Shown one piece after another: positions 17,311-25,589 of a stretch of DNA of 40,815 nucleotides (the stretch's first letter is position 1; every line of letters begins with the position of its first letter). The DNA comes from Bacteroidota bacterium (GTDB taxonomy: Bacteria > Bacteroidota > Ignavibacteria > Ignavibacteriales > Ignavibacteriaceae), in the NCBI GenBank assembly GCA_022564295.1, contig JADFLR010000037.1:1-40815 (forward strand). The letters are read 5' to 3'. The translations under genes were made by a program, and so were the position numbers. The notes below the pieces were generated by a model. The model was not told the DNA's origin. It searched no databases and saw only the letters and a list, made by a program, of their open reading frames with translations.

Positions 17311-18219
17311 CTACCAAATATTTGCATCAACCTTAACACCATCCTGTTGCAATTGATACAGAATCATTTTTGAAATCTGATTTAATAATTTAAATGTCTC
17401 GGTTATCTTTACAACGAGAGAATCGTCGTAAAGTATTTTACCAAGATTATTATTCCCTTCTAAAGTTTGAGCTGTAAGATAATTAAACTGGTTTACCAGG
17501 GAGTCTGATTTAATTAATAGTGACTTGAGTTTTGAAATTGAAACGTTGAGGTCTTCTTTGTTTTCATCAATAAATATTTTTGCATCTTCAGAAAATGCCG
17601 CAGTATTTTCTACAATAGTTGAAATATTTTCACGGTTTTCACTCAGCATTTCATTTAGTTTATAGGTAAGCCCGTTTAAATTCTTTAATGATGATTTCAG
17701 ATCAGTTTTAATCTCCTCATCTGTTAAATAACTGTTTACAGCGGTAAGAGAAATTTTAATATCATCAACGATAGTCATTAAATCATTTTTAACCGAGCCG
17801 ATTGTTTCCATCATTGTTGAAAAATCGGAAAGAAATTCGCCTCTGTGAAGTAAATCTAAATTTAGCTTTTCCTTTGAGATACCGGGTCTTATTTCAATTT
17901 TTTTACCACCCATTAAATCAACAGTAGCGAGCCAAAATACAGCATCCTTTCTAAGATCAACACTTTGATCTACGGAAATCTTTACTATTATTATATTTCT
18001 GTCTAACAAAATATCCTTTACAAAACCCTTTCTCAGTCCTCTTATTGTTACATCATCATCAAATTCAAGACCGCTTACATTATCGAACATCACATTGATC
18101 TCTACATCGCTGGATGTTCTTAGGAAATTTTTTGACCATCCCATTATCCAGATGAATACAATAAGGGATAAGAGTGTGGTGATCCCGACTTTTATTTCTG
18201 CTTTTCGTTCATTCCTCAT
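17311..18219 (-). CDS. MCE-domain (MlaD-type) lipid-transport protein
   Basis: A 302-residue inner-membrane-anchored periplasmic protein. It has one N-terminal helix (about residues 11-28, 'IGITTLLSLIVFIWIMGW'), a single MCE domain at about 38-115 ('VMFDNVSGLEFDDDVTIRGLRKGFV', 'GGKKIEIRPG') and a long helical tail. This is the layout of MlaD-like substrate-binding subunits that feed phospholipids or other lipids to an ABC transporter. The permease and ATPase partners are not in the window. Its start overlaps the preceding 122-residue protein gene by 11 bases. Confidence 0.88.
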   Translation of the reverse strand: MRNERKAEIKVGITTLLSLIVFIWIMGWSKNFLRTSSDVEINVMFDNVSGLEFDDDVTIRGLRKGFVKDILLDRNIIIVKISVDQSVDLRKDAVFWLATVDLMGGKKIEIRPGISKEKLNLDLLHRGEFLSDFSTMMETIGSVKNDLMTIVDDIKISLTAVNSYLTDEEIKTDLKSSLKNLNGLTYKLNEMLSENRENISTIVENTAAFSEDAKIFIDENKEDLNVSISKLKSLLIKSDSLVNQFNYLTAQTLEGNNNLGKILYDDSLVVKITETFKLLNQISKMILYQLQQDGVKVDANIW

Positions 18220-18577
18220 TTTTCAATGCGTATTTAATTAATTTATTTATATGAGAAAGTTCTTCAATATCAATCAAACTGTCTTGGAATGTTTGTTCTA
18301 AGTAATTAATCACAGTTTCTGTACGCTTATCAGGTAAATAGTCAGATGATTGAATGCCTGAAACATAAAAGCGCAGCAAAGATTTTAAAGAATCTTTTTC
18401 TATAGAATCCTTTACGTATTCAAGTTCAGTGTTCCAGCTATCTTCAATTGCAGTGAGGATAATCTCTTTGCCTGGCTCTAAAAATAACTCATCGAATTTA
18501 TTCTGTACCAGATATAAAATAACCGCAAGAACTATTGTAAAGATAATTATAAATTTAAGAAAACAACCTTTTTTCAA
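18209..18577 (-). CDS. small single-pass membrane protein, unknown
   Basis: The 122 residues begin with a basic tip and one hydrophobic helix ('FLKFIIIFTIVLAVILYLV', about residues 6-24), followed by a charged helical, presumably periplasmic, domain ('KELEYVKD'-like, rich in Glu/Asp/Lys). I do not recognise the family. It overlaps the CNNM gene by four bases and the MCE gene by 11, so the three are made together. A role as accessory to the MCE protein is only inference. Confidence 0.75.
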   Translation of the reverse strand: MKKGCFLKFIIIFTIVLAVILYLVQNKFDELFLEPGKEIILTAIEDSWNTELEYVKDSIEKDSLKSLLRFYVSGIQSSDYLPDKRTETVINYLEQTFQDSLIDIEELSHINKLIKYALKNEE

Positions 18578-19857
18578 TTCTCAGTTTCTTTTTCAATTAA
18601 AACTTTTTTTATCCTTTTACGATGAATTTCTTTCACAGTAAATTTGTATTTATTGAGCTTAAAAGAATAGCCCTCTTTCGGAATAGAACCTGCTCTTTTA
18701 AAAACTAATCCACCAATAGTTTCAAAGTCTGTTTCCTCAGTAATAACGTTGCTTCCTATTGCTTCATTAATTTCATCTATTGGAGTTTTACCAAGCACTA
18801 GATAACGATCTTCATCAATTTTTTTTATTATATCTTCTTCTTTATCGTATTCATCCCAAATTTCGCCAACAACTTCTTCAATAATATCCTCAAGCGTAAT
18901 TAAACCTGCTGTTCCACCGTATTCATCAACAACAATTGCGATATGGGTTTTCTTCGATTGAAATTCACGAAGTAAATTATTTATTTTTTTTGTCTTTGGT
19001 ACGAACATAACTTTTCGTGCAATTGCAGATAGATTTATTGCCTTACGAGGCTTACTATTTTTGATAAACGGGAGAATGTCCTTAGCGTAAAGAATACCAA
19101 CAATTGTGTCAAGGTCTTCATGATATAGTGGAAATCTGCTGTGCCCGGTTTCGTTTATTGTTGAAACAACATGTTCAAAACTCGCATCAGATTGTATAGC
19201 TTTAATATCTACCCGCGGTGTCATAATTTCCGAAGTCAGAATATTTCTGAATGATACAATGCTTTTAATTATTTCATGTTCTTCTTCTTCGAGAGTTCCC
19301 TTCTCCTGTACTAGATCCGATAACTCACCAATTTCATCCTTTGTTAAAACTGATTTGAGTTTATGAATATGAGTTTTTGAAGTTATTGCTTTTATAATTT
19401 CTGTTAGGGTTTCTGAGACCGGGTAGATCATTACATTTATCCAATAAAGAGGGATTACAGCTGCCTTAGTAAATCCAACAGATTTTTTTGATGCATATAC
19501 TTTTGGAAGCAATTCGCCAAATATGAGTATCAATAAAGTGAGAGCGATTATCTGGAAAGTAATTGCTAATTCTTCGATAATTCCAAACCGCGGAGCTAAC
19601 TCAATTGCGAGCGTAACAGCTATAATTGAAACTGCCACATTCACCACTGTGTTTCCAATGAGGATTGTAACTAACAATCTTCGTGGTTGTTCTAGAAGAG
19701 AGTTCACATAGTTTAAAATAAGGGGATGACCGCTGAATTGGGAATTTATTTTTCTTTTATCAAGTGAAAATAGCGCTACTTCCGACCCCGAAAAAAAAGC
19801 GGATGCACCAAGAAAAAAAATCATAGCAAATAATTTAACGGACCAATCAATATCCAA
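18574..19857 (-). CDS. CNNM/CorC family membrane protein (HlyC/GldE-like)
   Basis: A 427-residue protein with an N-terminal DUF21/CNNM membrane domain: four hydrophobic segments, 'GASAFFSGSEVALFSLDK' and 'ILIFGELLPKVYASKKS'. It is followed by a CBS pair (about residues 205-330: 'IMTPRVDIKAI', 'AIVVDEYGGTAGLITLEDIIEEVVGEI') and a C-terminal CorC/HlyC domain. The family is linked to Mg/Co transport or tolerance; in Bacteroidota the gliding-associated GldE belongs here. The start is TTG at 19857. It is first in a chain with the small membrane protein and the MCE protein. Confidence 0.9.
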   Translation of the reverse strand: MDIDWSVKLFAMIFFLGASAFFSGSEVALFSLDKRKINSQFSGHPLILNYVNSLLEQPRRLLVTILIGNTVVNVAVSIIAVTLAIELAPRFGIIEELAITFQIIALTLLILIFGELLPKVYASKKSVGFTKAAVIPLYWINVMIYPVSETLTEIIKAITSKTHIHKLKSVLTKDEIGELSDLVQEKGTLEEEEHEIIKSIVSFRNILTSEIMTPRVDIKAIQSDASFEHVVSTINETGHSRFPLYHEDLDTIVGILYAKDILPFIKNSKPRKAINLSAIARKVMFVPKTKKINNLLREFQSKKTHIAIVVDEYGGTAGLITLEDIIEEVVGEIWDEYDKEEDIIKKIDEDRYLVLGKTPIDEINEAIGSNVITEETDFETIGGLVFKRAGSIPKEGYSFKLNKYKFTVKEIHRKRIKKVLIEKETEN

Positions 19858-19889
19858 TCAGCATTACGCCTAATTTGTTAAACATAAAT

Positions 19890-20309
19890 TTAGAATGGAA
19901 GATCATCATTATTTTCAACCTGCGGTGGTTCCGAAGAATATGATTCCGTTACTTCTGCAGTTCCTGCCGAATCACCGCTTTTGGCTTCAAGTGGAATTAA
20001 TCTTTCAACAATAACATCGGTTGATGTTCTTTTGTTTCCATCCTTATCGTTATAATCACGCTTAGAAATTCTTCCTTCAATATAAAATTTCTTTCCTTTT
20101 TTTAAATTATCTTTATAATAATCGGAAAGATTAAAACCTGTTAAATTGTGCCAGGTAGTTTCATTCTGCCAATTGCCTTCTTTATCCTTAAAACTGCGAG
20201 TTGTAGCAATACTAAAGTTTGTAACAGAAAGATTGTTTGTGGTAAATCTTGTTTCGGCATCTCTGCCAAGATTACCAATAAGCATTACTTTGTTTAAAGA
20301 AAAAGCCAT
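19890..20309 (-). CDS. ssb: single-stranded DNA-binding protein
   Basis: A 139-residue SSB: an OB fold beginning 'MAFSLNKVMLIGNLGRDAETRF' and including 'WHNLTGFN', a short linker, and the protein-interaction tip 'NNDDLPF' at the very C terminus. A strong GGGAGGCG precedes the ATG. Its 5' leader holds a 22-base motif that recurs before tolQ (20323-20344 and 32182-32203). Confidence 0.95.
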   Translation of the reverse strand: MAFSLNKVMLIGNLGRDAETRFTTNNLSVTNFSIATTRSFKDKEGNWQNETTWHNLTGFNLSDYYKDNLKKGKKFYIEGRISKRDYNDKDGNKRTSTDVIVERLIPLEAKSGDSAGTAEVTESYSSEPPQVENNDDLPF

Positions 20310-20322
20310 CGTACGCCTCCCA

Positions 20323-20344
20323 CCAAATTATTAAATAATGATTG
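20323..20344 (-). promoter_or_regulatory. 22-base leader motif of ssb, shared with tolQ
   Basis: The motif is identical to the one at 32182-32203 except for one base, and sits at nearly the same distance from the start (13 versus 12 bases, the gap containing the Shine-Dalgarno). On the coding strand it ends in AATTTGG, resembling the 'TTTG' end of Bacteroidota -7 boxes. It is probably a promoter core or regulatory site. AT-richness makes some chance similarity possible. Confidence 0.4.
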
Positions 20345-20437
20345 ATTAAATATGATTGAAATTAGTAAATCTATAACAAATATTCCAATAATAAATATAA
20401 TTTTCAAAAAAAATATTTAGAGAAGTAATAACTAAAA

Positions 20438-20845
20438 TTACTTATGTTCTTTTATAATCCAGGCATCTTTGAATTTATCATCCTGCCACAGTTCATTTCT
20501 TATCTTTTCTGCTTCAATTCTGCTATTAAACAATTCTACTAAACGAACAGTATACAAATTTGAGATACTATTGTATTTAATTTTCAATTCTTTTTTTAGA
20601 GTTATTGCACTCTCTTCTGCAAAATCCTCCGCACTTGCTTTAGTTGTAAACGCTCCGATTTGAACAAAGAAATTAAAGTTTAAATCATTCTCTGCCTTAT
20701 CGATTTGGAAAGAATCTCCGGCGGGTACTTCATCAAAAACATATACACCGTTATCATCACTTTCCTCATCAGTGGCTTGTTTGGATGATGAACAACTAAC
20801 AGATAATAATAATAGAACACCGAATGTGAAAATCTTTAGAATCAT
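20438..20845 (-). CDS. SPOR-domain lipoprotein
   Basis: A 135-residue lipoprotein. The signal peptide ends in a lipobox 'LLSVSC' with Cys18. A short acidic linker is followed by a SPOR domain ('FNFFVQIGAFTTKASAEDFAEE' to the end, with 'YTVRLVELFNSRIEAEKI'). SPOR domains bind denuded septal peptidoglycan, so it likely sits in the envelope and follows division or remodelling sites. It is monocistronic in appearance. Confidence 0.85.
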   Translation of the reverse strand: MILKIFTFGVLLLLSVSCSSSKQATDEESDDNGVYVFDEVPAGDSFQIDKAENDLNFNFFVQIGAFTTKASAEDFAEESAITLKKELKIKYNSISNLYTVRLVELFNSRIEAEKIRNELWQDDKFKDAWIIKEHK

Positions 20846-20997
20846 AGTACAAGAATTATAATCAAAATCGGAACTGAATCAAAAAAGATTAGATATAAAT
20901 TATCAACAGAATATGATGATTTTATGCTTTCTGATGTAGATAAACAAGCATAGATTATTAGTAGTAAAAACCAAAGCTGCAATAAAAAAATAATTTA

Positions 20998-21029
20998 TTC
21001 TTTGCATAAAGATTATGTTTTGCAAAGAA
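20998..21029. repeat. Hairpin next to the SGNH gene terminator
   Basis: TTCTTTGCA (20998-21006) and TGCAAAGAA (21021-21029) form a nine-pair stem in AT-rich DNA, directly beyond the terminator that ends the SGNH gene. No coding content was seen in the surrounding 20846-21083 gap apart from these two structures. Confidence 0.5.
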
Positions 21030-21060
21030 AAATAATATCCCGTTATAAAACGAGATATTA
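21024..21060 (-). terminator. Intrinsic terminator of the TonB receptor-SGNH operon
   Basis: On the minus strand AATATCTCGTT-TTAT-AACGGGATATT gives an 11-pair stem (one G-U) followed by TATTTTTC. It lies about 25 bases after the SGNH gene stop, as expected for a Rho-independent terminator. Confidence 0.8.
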
Positions 21061-21083
21061 TCTATAATTATTTGAATTACATA

Positions 21084-22625
21084 TTATCTGTTTGTAACAG
21101 GCCAATTACTATCACCTGTTATCATTCTAACCATACTATTATAATAACCTGCGGGATAAATAGGAAAAGTACCAACAGAAATCTTACCTATTGGTATCCC
21201 TGGTAGAGTATTTAAATCTACAAGTGGAACATTAGCTTCAAATTTCTGATTTATTACCTTGATCCATTCATTTGCTATAATTCCATAACCTCTTGATGCA
21301 GGATGAACCCCATCATAACTGAAAGTTCCACCTGTAATAAAAGATGATGAAAATATACCTATACCATCTACTGGGATTGGGGTTGTAAGTAGAGTTTTTA
21401 GGAAAGTATTGATATCTACAACAGTAATGTCTCTGCTGCCAGCTTCTGAAGAAATAATTCCGTTAAAAGTAACCACTGCAACTTTTGCAATATCTATTTC
21501 ATCTGGATCCAGTACTAATGCATCCGGAAAGGGATTTTGAGGATGAAAACCAAAAGCTTGTGTTGTATCGATACCGCTACTAGGTGGAACCTCGATTCCA
21601 TTATCAACATAATATTTACCTGTTGGAAATCCGAGTAAAGAGGCATACGTTTGACCAAGTAAAGTAAATAATGTTGTGCCATTTCTTACTGCTGAAGAAT
21701 CTGCAAATCCTACCTTAAAAGGTAATCCCAGGTTAATACCAGTGCTACTTACATAAATTATGCCTGTGGCTGGAAGTCCAGCTGCAACTTGCTGTGCTGC
21801 AACAATTCCCCACGGAACACTACCTGATAATATGGGACCGACAGTTGTAAAGAAAGGTATTGATGAAACGTCCGGAATATTTGCCACAACAATATCTGCA
21901 CCTGTTGCTGCGAGGCTATCGAGCATTGGTCCATATAAAAGTGTAAAAAACTCTGGTTCTGTTGGTAGAGTTCCTGGAGGAAGTCCAGTTATACCTACAT
22001 TGGTACCGGAAGTACCACCACTTGCTGCATAACCCAGAACGTCATTGTTCCCGATCCAGGCAGTTATAAACGTAGGCTGTAAGTTTTTGGTCTGATTTAT
22101 TAAACTATTACCCAAAGCTGCATCTCTTAAAATCAAAGCAAAGAAAGGATTTCCTCTCGCTACGCTTTTTGCCACAAAATCGGTTTCATCTGCCATATCA
22201 AATAAAATAGAGCCGGGAATACCAAGATTGTTGTATGGTCTTGGAAGTGCTATATTTAAATTTGATGATGGAACAGGATCAACAGAAGGTTCAGAGATTA
22301 TTGTCGGAGCAAGATTTAATAACCTTAATCTGCCGCCAATACCGGGATTTTTTATAAGTGGCTGCTCAAATGAAGTTCTCTGAAATTGTTTTGAAAGTAT
22401 ATCTGGAAAACTGTTCTTCTGATCTCTTTCAGATAATGCATTTGATTGAAAGCCTGCTGTAAGACTGTTACCTACAGAAACATACATAGTAAAGTCTGCA
22501 GTACCCGGACTAAAAGGCGGCGGCGGAGTTACTACCACATCATCCTCCGAACAGCCCGAAAAGTAAAATACGGGGACAACTAAAGCTATTATTAGATATT
22601 TAATGTTTTTATTAAACTTTTTCAT
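21084..22625 (-). CDS. SGNH/GDSL-family esterase-like lipoprotein
   Basis: A 513-residue lipoprotein. The signal peptide ends 'FYFSGC' (Cys25), followed by a Pro-rich linker. The SGNH signature blocks are present: block I 'YVSVGNSLTAGF' with nucleophile Ser54; the Asn block 'WIGNNDVLGYA'; and the Asp-His block 'YDGVHPASRGYGIIANEW' near residue 446. A large, Gly/Pro-rich insertion lies between. It is probably an outer-membrane-attached esterase or acyl hydrolase. It follows the TonB-dependent receptor by 22 bases and shares its terminator, suggesting that it processes a substrate or ligand tied to that receptor. The substrate is unknown. Confidence 0.88.
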   Translation of the reverse strand: MKKFNKNIKYLIIALVVPVFYFSGCSEDDVVVTPPPPFSPGTADFTMYVSVGNSLTAGFQSNALSERDQKNSFPDILSKQFQRTSFEQPLIKNPGIGGRLRLLNLAPTIISEPSVDPVPSSNLNIALPRPYNNLGIPGSILFDMADETDFVAKSVARGNPFFALILRDAALGNSLINQTKNLQPTFITAWIGNNDVLGYAASGGTSGTNVGITGLPPGTLPTEPEFFTLLYGPMLDSLAATGADIVVANIPDVSSIPFFTTVGPILSGSVPWGIVAAQQVAAGLPATGIIYVSSTGINLGLPFKVGFADSSAVRNGTTLFTLLGQTYASLLGFPTGKYYVDNGIEVPPSSGIDTTQAFGFHPQNPFPDALVLDPDEIDIAKVAVVTFNGIISSEAGSRDITVVDINTFLKTLLTTPIPVDGIGIFSSSFITGGTFSYDGVHPASRGYGIIANEWIKVINQKFEANVPLVDLNTLPGIPIGKISVGTFPIYPAGYYNSMVRMITGDSNWPVTNR

Positions 22626-22647
22626 AATAAATCCTTTTATTTAATTA

Positions 22648-25023
22648 TTATAACGTTACAGTAATAGAAGCAATTAATTGCCTGCCTACAATTGAACCAC
22701 CAAATATTTGGTAAGCTTGCCTGTCAAACAAGTTTGTTACCGTCAAACCTACCCTATATCTCTGACTAATTTGATAACCAGCGGAAAGATTAAATAAATG
22801 GTATTCCGGTATTCTACCAGCAAATACTCCCGCAGCCCAATCAAAAGATTGTACTGAACGACCTGATAATTCAATATCAAAACCGTTCGGGTTTGTATAT
22901 CTAATTGAATAACCAAATTTATGTTTAGGATTATTTGGAAGCAGTTTATCACCTTCTTGTTGTTCCTTCACCTCAAAATCAAAATAAGACCAGTTTCCAG
23001 ATAAGAGGAATTCATCTGTTAAATAATAATTAAAACTAAATTCAAGCCCTCTTTCATTTACCCTGCCCGCATTAGTATAAGAAACAACAATAGCTGTTTC
23101 TCCGTCTGGTAAAATTGTTAATCCGGGTAATTGTTCTTTTACTACTTCAGATAATCCTGCAGGTGCACCGTTAAATGGGAATTCGGGATTTACACCTTGA
23201 AGTAAATCAGTTATAAAATCATTTACTTTATTGTAATAACCATCAAGAGTAATAAACAATTTGTTATCAAGGAAAATACCTTTATAACCAACTTCATATC
23301 CTTCAATTCGTTCAGGCACTAATTCAGTATTTCCCATAGCAAAAATAGATGTTTGCTCACCAGGAGCATTAATTCCTAGTGAACTAAGATCAACTCCTCC
23401 TGCTACAACTCTTAAAAAGTACTCTGAAATACTTGGGTATAGAAATGCTTTATTAAAAGAAACCCTTAAGGTGTGATTGGGAAGAAAAGACCAAACAGCT
23501 GCAACTCTTGGAGAGAATCTTGCTTCTTCGTAAGTAGTTCTATCAACACGACCCGTAACAACAAATTTTAATTGATTTATTGGTTTATATTCTAACTGTG
23601 CATAACCACCTGTAATAGTATAATCTCTGATTCCCACCATCGCTGTTTCCTTCATATCTACGTGACCTATCTTCTGCGATCCTCCCACAATAAATCTTAA
23701 TTTTTCCTGGAAAAATGAATAATTATACTGTGCTTCTATTTGATACAATGTGGAATTTTCTAGTAATATACCACCTGAAGATAAAGAATAAATAGGATTA
23801 GAATCGGGTGTTGTTCTAGCTTGACCCCAGGCTGAAATATATAAATTTTCCGAAGAGTAACTCAGCTTGCCCCAAGGTCTTGATCCCTCTAAAACATTTA
23901 ATCTTCCTATACCGGTTGTAAGAACATTATTCTCTAATATTGATATACCACCTTCAGCAGTAATTAAAGAGCCATTTGCAAATTGATAGTCCAATCTGGC
24001 AGATCCATATTTACGTTTTAAGCTTCCATCTACTATACTTCTTTTTTCTACTGTTGTATCTTCAAATGAAGAAGAAAGTCCTAAATATTCAAAAGGACGA
24101 ATAACTCTATTTTCATTCCAATTTTTACTTTGCAAATAACCAACATTTATTTTATAACTAAAACCCGCTCCTAATAATCCAGCATTGCGTATATCAATTC
24201 TGAACATATCAAGTTCGCCACCGGATAATTTTATTTTAGTACCGAGTGCCTGTTGTGGTGAAAGTGTAGTAATGCTAAGGACACCATTAAAAGCATTTGT
24301 TCCGTAAAGAGCTGAGCCAGGACCTCTAACAAATTCCACATTACTCACATCTTCTAATGGAAAAGAAATTGCTCCCCACTCTTGTTGTCCTAAAAATGCA
24401 GCACCTAAATCTCTACCATCAATAATGACTAAAACACGCCTGGTAACTGAACTATTGAATCCTCTTGTGTTTAGGTTATAATCATCTACACCACTTTGCA
24501 CAAGATCAACACCTGGTTGAGATTCTAAAAGTTTTGGAACATCGATTGAGTTGGATTTGAGTTTGATTTCATCCAAACCAATTACAGTTACTGCAGTTGG
24601 TGTTTCCGTAATTTTTTCATCTTTTCTGGAAGCAGCGTAAACCGTAACACTACCTAACTCTATCACTTCTACAGATAATTCAACATCTAATTGTACAGTT
24701 TGATCGGCTGTTACAACTACATCACTCCTTGTAATTGTTTGATAACTAATAAGAGAAAAAACCAAAGTGTATGTACCGGCAGGAACTTTTGTAATAGTAT
24801 AGTTTCCGTCAAGGTCGGCAGCAGCACCAATTGTAGTACCGCTTATTAATACATTAACCCGAATCAATGCCTCCCCGGTACTTTCATCTGTAATATGACC
24901 ATTTATTGTTCCGTTACCCTGTGCAAATAGCTGACAGGATAACAATAATATTATAACAATAGATGAAAGCAGTTGTTTATTAAAAACAACATTAAGGATT
25001 TGAAAATTGTATAAAATTCTCAT
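22648..25023 (-). CDS. TonB-dependent receptor with carboxypeptidase-regulatory-like domain
   Basis: A 791-residue outer-membrane receptor. A signal peptide (about residues 14-35, ending 'CQLFAQG') precedes a CarboxypepD_reg-like domain (about 38-118, 'GTINGHITDESTGEALIRVNVLISGT'). Next comes the plug ('VTVIGLDEIKLKS', 'LLESQPGVDLVQSG', 'VEFVRGPGSALYGTNAFNGVLSI') and the beta barrel, ending 'YRVGLTVTNLFDRQAYQIFGG' with a final hydrophobic strand. It belongs to the SusC-like/vitamin or siderophore-type receptors, without a SusD partner here. A good AAGGAGAG precedes the ATG. Its operon partner is the SGNH lipoprotein. The ligand cannot be told. Confidence 0.92.
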   Translation of the reverse strand: MRILYNFQILNVVFNKQLLSSIVIILLLSCQLFAQGNGTINGHITDESTGEALIRVNVLISGTTIGAAADLDGNYTITKVPAGTYTLVFSLISYQTITRSDVVVTADQTVQLDVELSVEVIELGSVTVYAASRKDEKITETPTAVTVIGLDEIKLKSNSIDVPKLLESQPGVDLVQSGVDDYNLNTRGFNSSVTRRVLVIIDGRDLGAAFLGQQEWGAISFPLEDVSNVEFVRGPGSALYGTNAFNGVLSITTLSPQQALGTKIKLSGGELDMFRIDIRNAGLLGAGFSYKINVGYLQSKNWNENRVIRPFEYLGLSSSFEDTTVEKRSIVDGSLKRKYGSARLDYQFANGSLITAEGGISILENNVLTTGIGRLNVLEGSRPWGKLSYSSENLYISAWGQARTTPDSNPIYSLSSGGILLENSTLYQIEAQYNYSFFQEKLRFIVGGSQKIGHVDMKETAMVGIRDYTITGGYAQLEYKPINQLKFVVTGRVDRTTYEEARFSPRVAAVWSFLPNHTLRVSFNKAFLYPSISEYFLRVVAGGVDLSSLGINAPGEQTSIFAMGNTELVPERIEGYEVGYKGIFLDNKLFITLDGYYNKVNDFITDLLQGVNPEFPFNGAPAGLSEVVKEQLPGLTILPDGETAIVVSYTNAGRVNERGLEFSFNYYLTDEFLLSGNWSYFDFEVKEQQEGDKLLPNNPKHKFGYSIRYTNPNGFDIELSGRSVQSFDWAAGVFAGRIPEYHLFNLSAGYQISQRYRVGLTVTNLFDRQAYQIFGGSIVGRQLIASITVTL

Positions 25024-25085
25024 AAATACTCTCCTTTTAATTTTGAGAAATAATTAATTAATTATATAGTAAATAAATAAAAAAC

Positions 25086-25589
25086 TTATTCAATCAAAAA
25101 TAATTCATCTCCTTTTTCTACAGCGCTGCCCTCGCTTACGAATATTTCTTTTATCTTTCCTGGTGAAGGCGCCTTCAAATCATTTTCCATTTTCATTGCT
25201 TCTAAAATTAATATTGAATCACCGGTATCAATTTCATCACCAGCATTTTTCTTAATCTTCAATACCACACCGGGCATTGGTGCCTTAATATTCAGACGAT
25301 GATTTGATGATGCTTTTGCATCTTCAACAAGCTTTGCTGCGCGTTCCTGTAATTCTGTTCTTGCAATGGAACTAATCTTCTTTCCTTTTACAAGAAGAGA
25401 ATACTTTTCATCATCAATTTTCTCACTACTAATTTCGTAAAAATTATTGTTAATACGAAGTAAATAAGTACAGTAATTTAAAGATTCTAAACCGTAATCC
25501 ACAACTTTTCCATCAATCGAAGCTTTTTTTTCATTAATTATATTAACTTTTTTTTTGTTCCCGTCTATTGTTATTACATATTCACTCAT
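25086..25589 (-). CDS. biotin carboxyl carrier protein (acyl-CoA carboxylase subunit)
   Basis: The 167 residues end in a biotinyl/lipoyl domain: 'IKAPMPGVVLKIKKNAGDEIDTGDSILILEAMKMEND', where Lys133 in 'AMKME' is the biotin site. The N-terminal ~90 residues are a separate small domain. It overlaps the biotin carboxylase gene by eight bases. This type of carrier (with the biotin domain at the end of a ~170-residue protein) is found in propionyl-, methylcrotonyl- and oxaloacetate-type carboxylases. The carboxyltransferase is not in the window. Confidence 0.9.
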   Translation of the reverse strand: MSEYVITIDGNKKKVNIINEKKASIDGKVVDYGLESLNYCTYLLRINNNFYEISSEKIDDEKYSLLVKGKKISSIARTELQERAAKLVEDAKASSNHRLNIKAPMPGVVLKIKKNAGDEIDTGDSILILEAMKMENDLKAPSPGKIKEIFVSEGSAVEKGDELFLIE

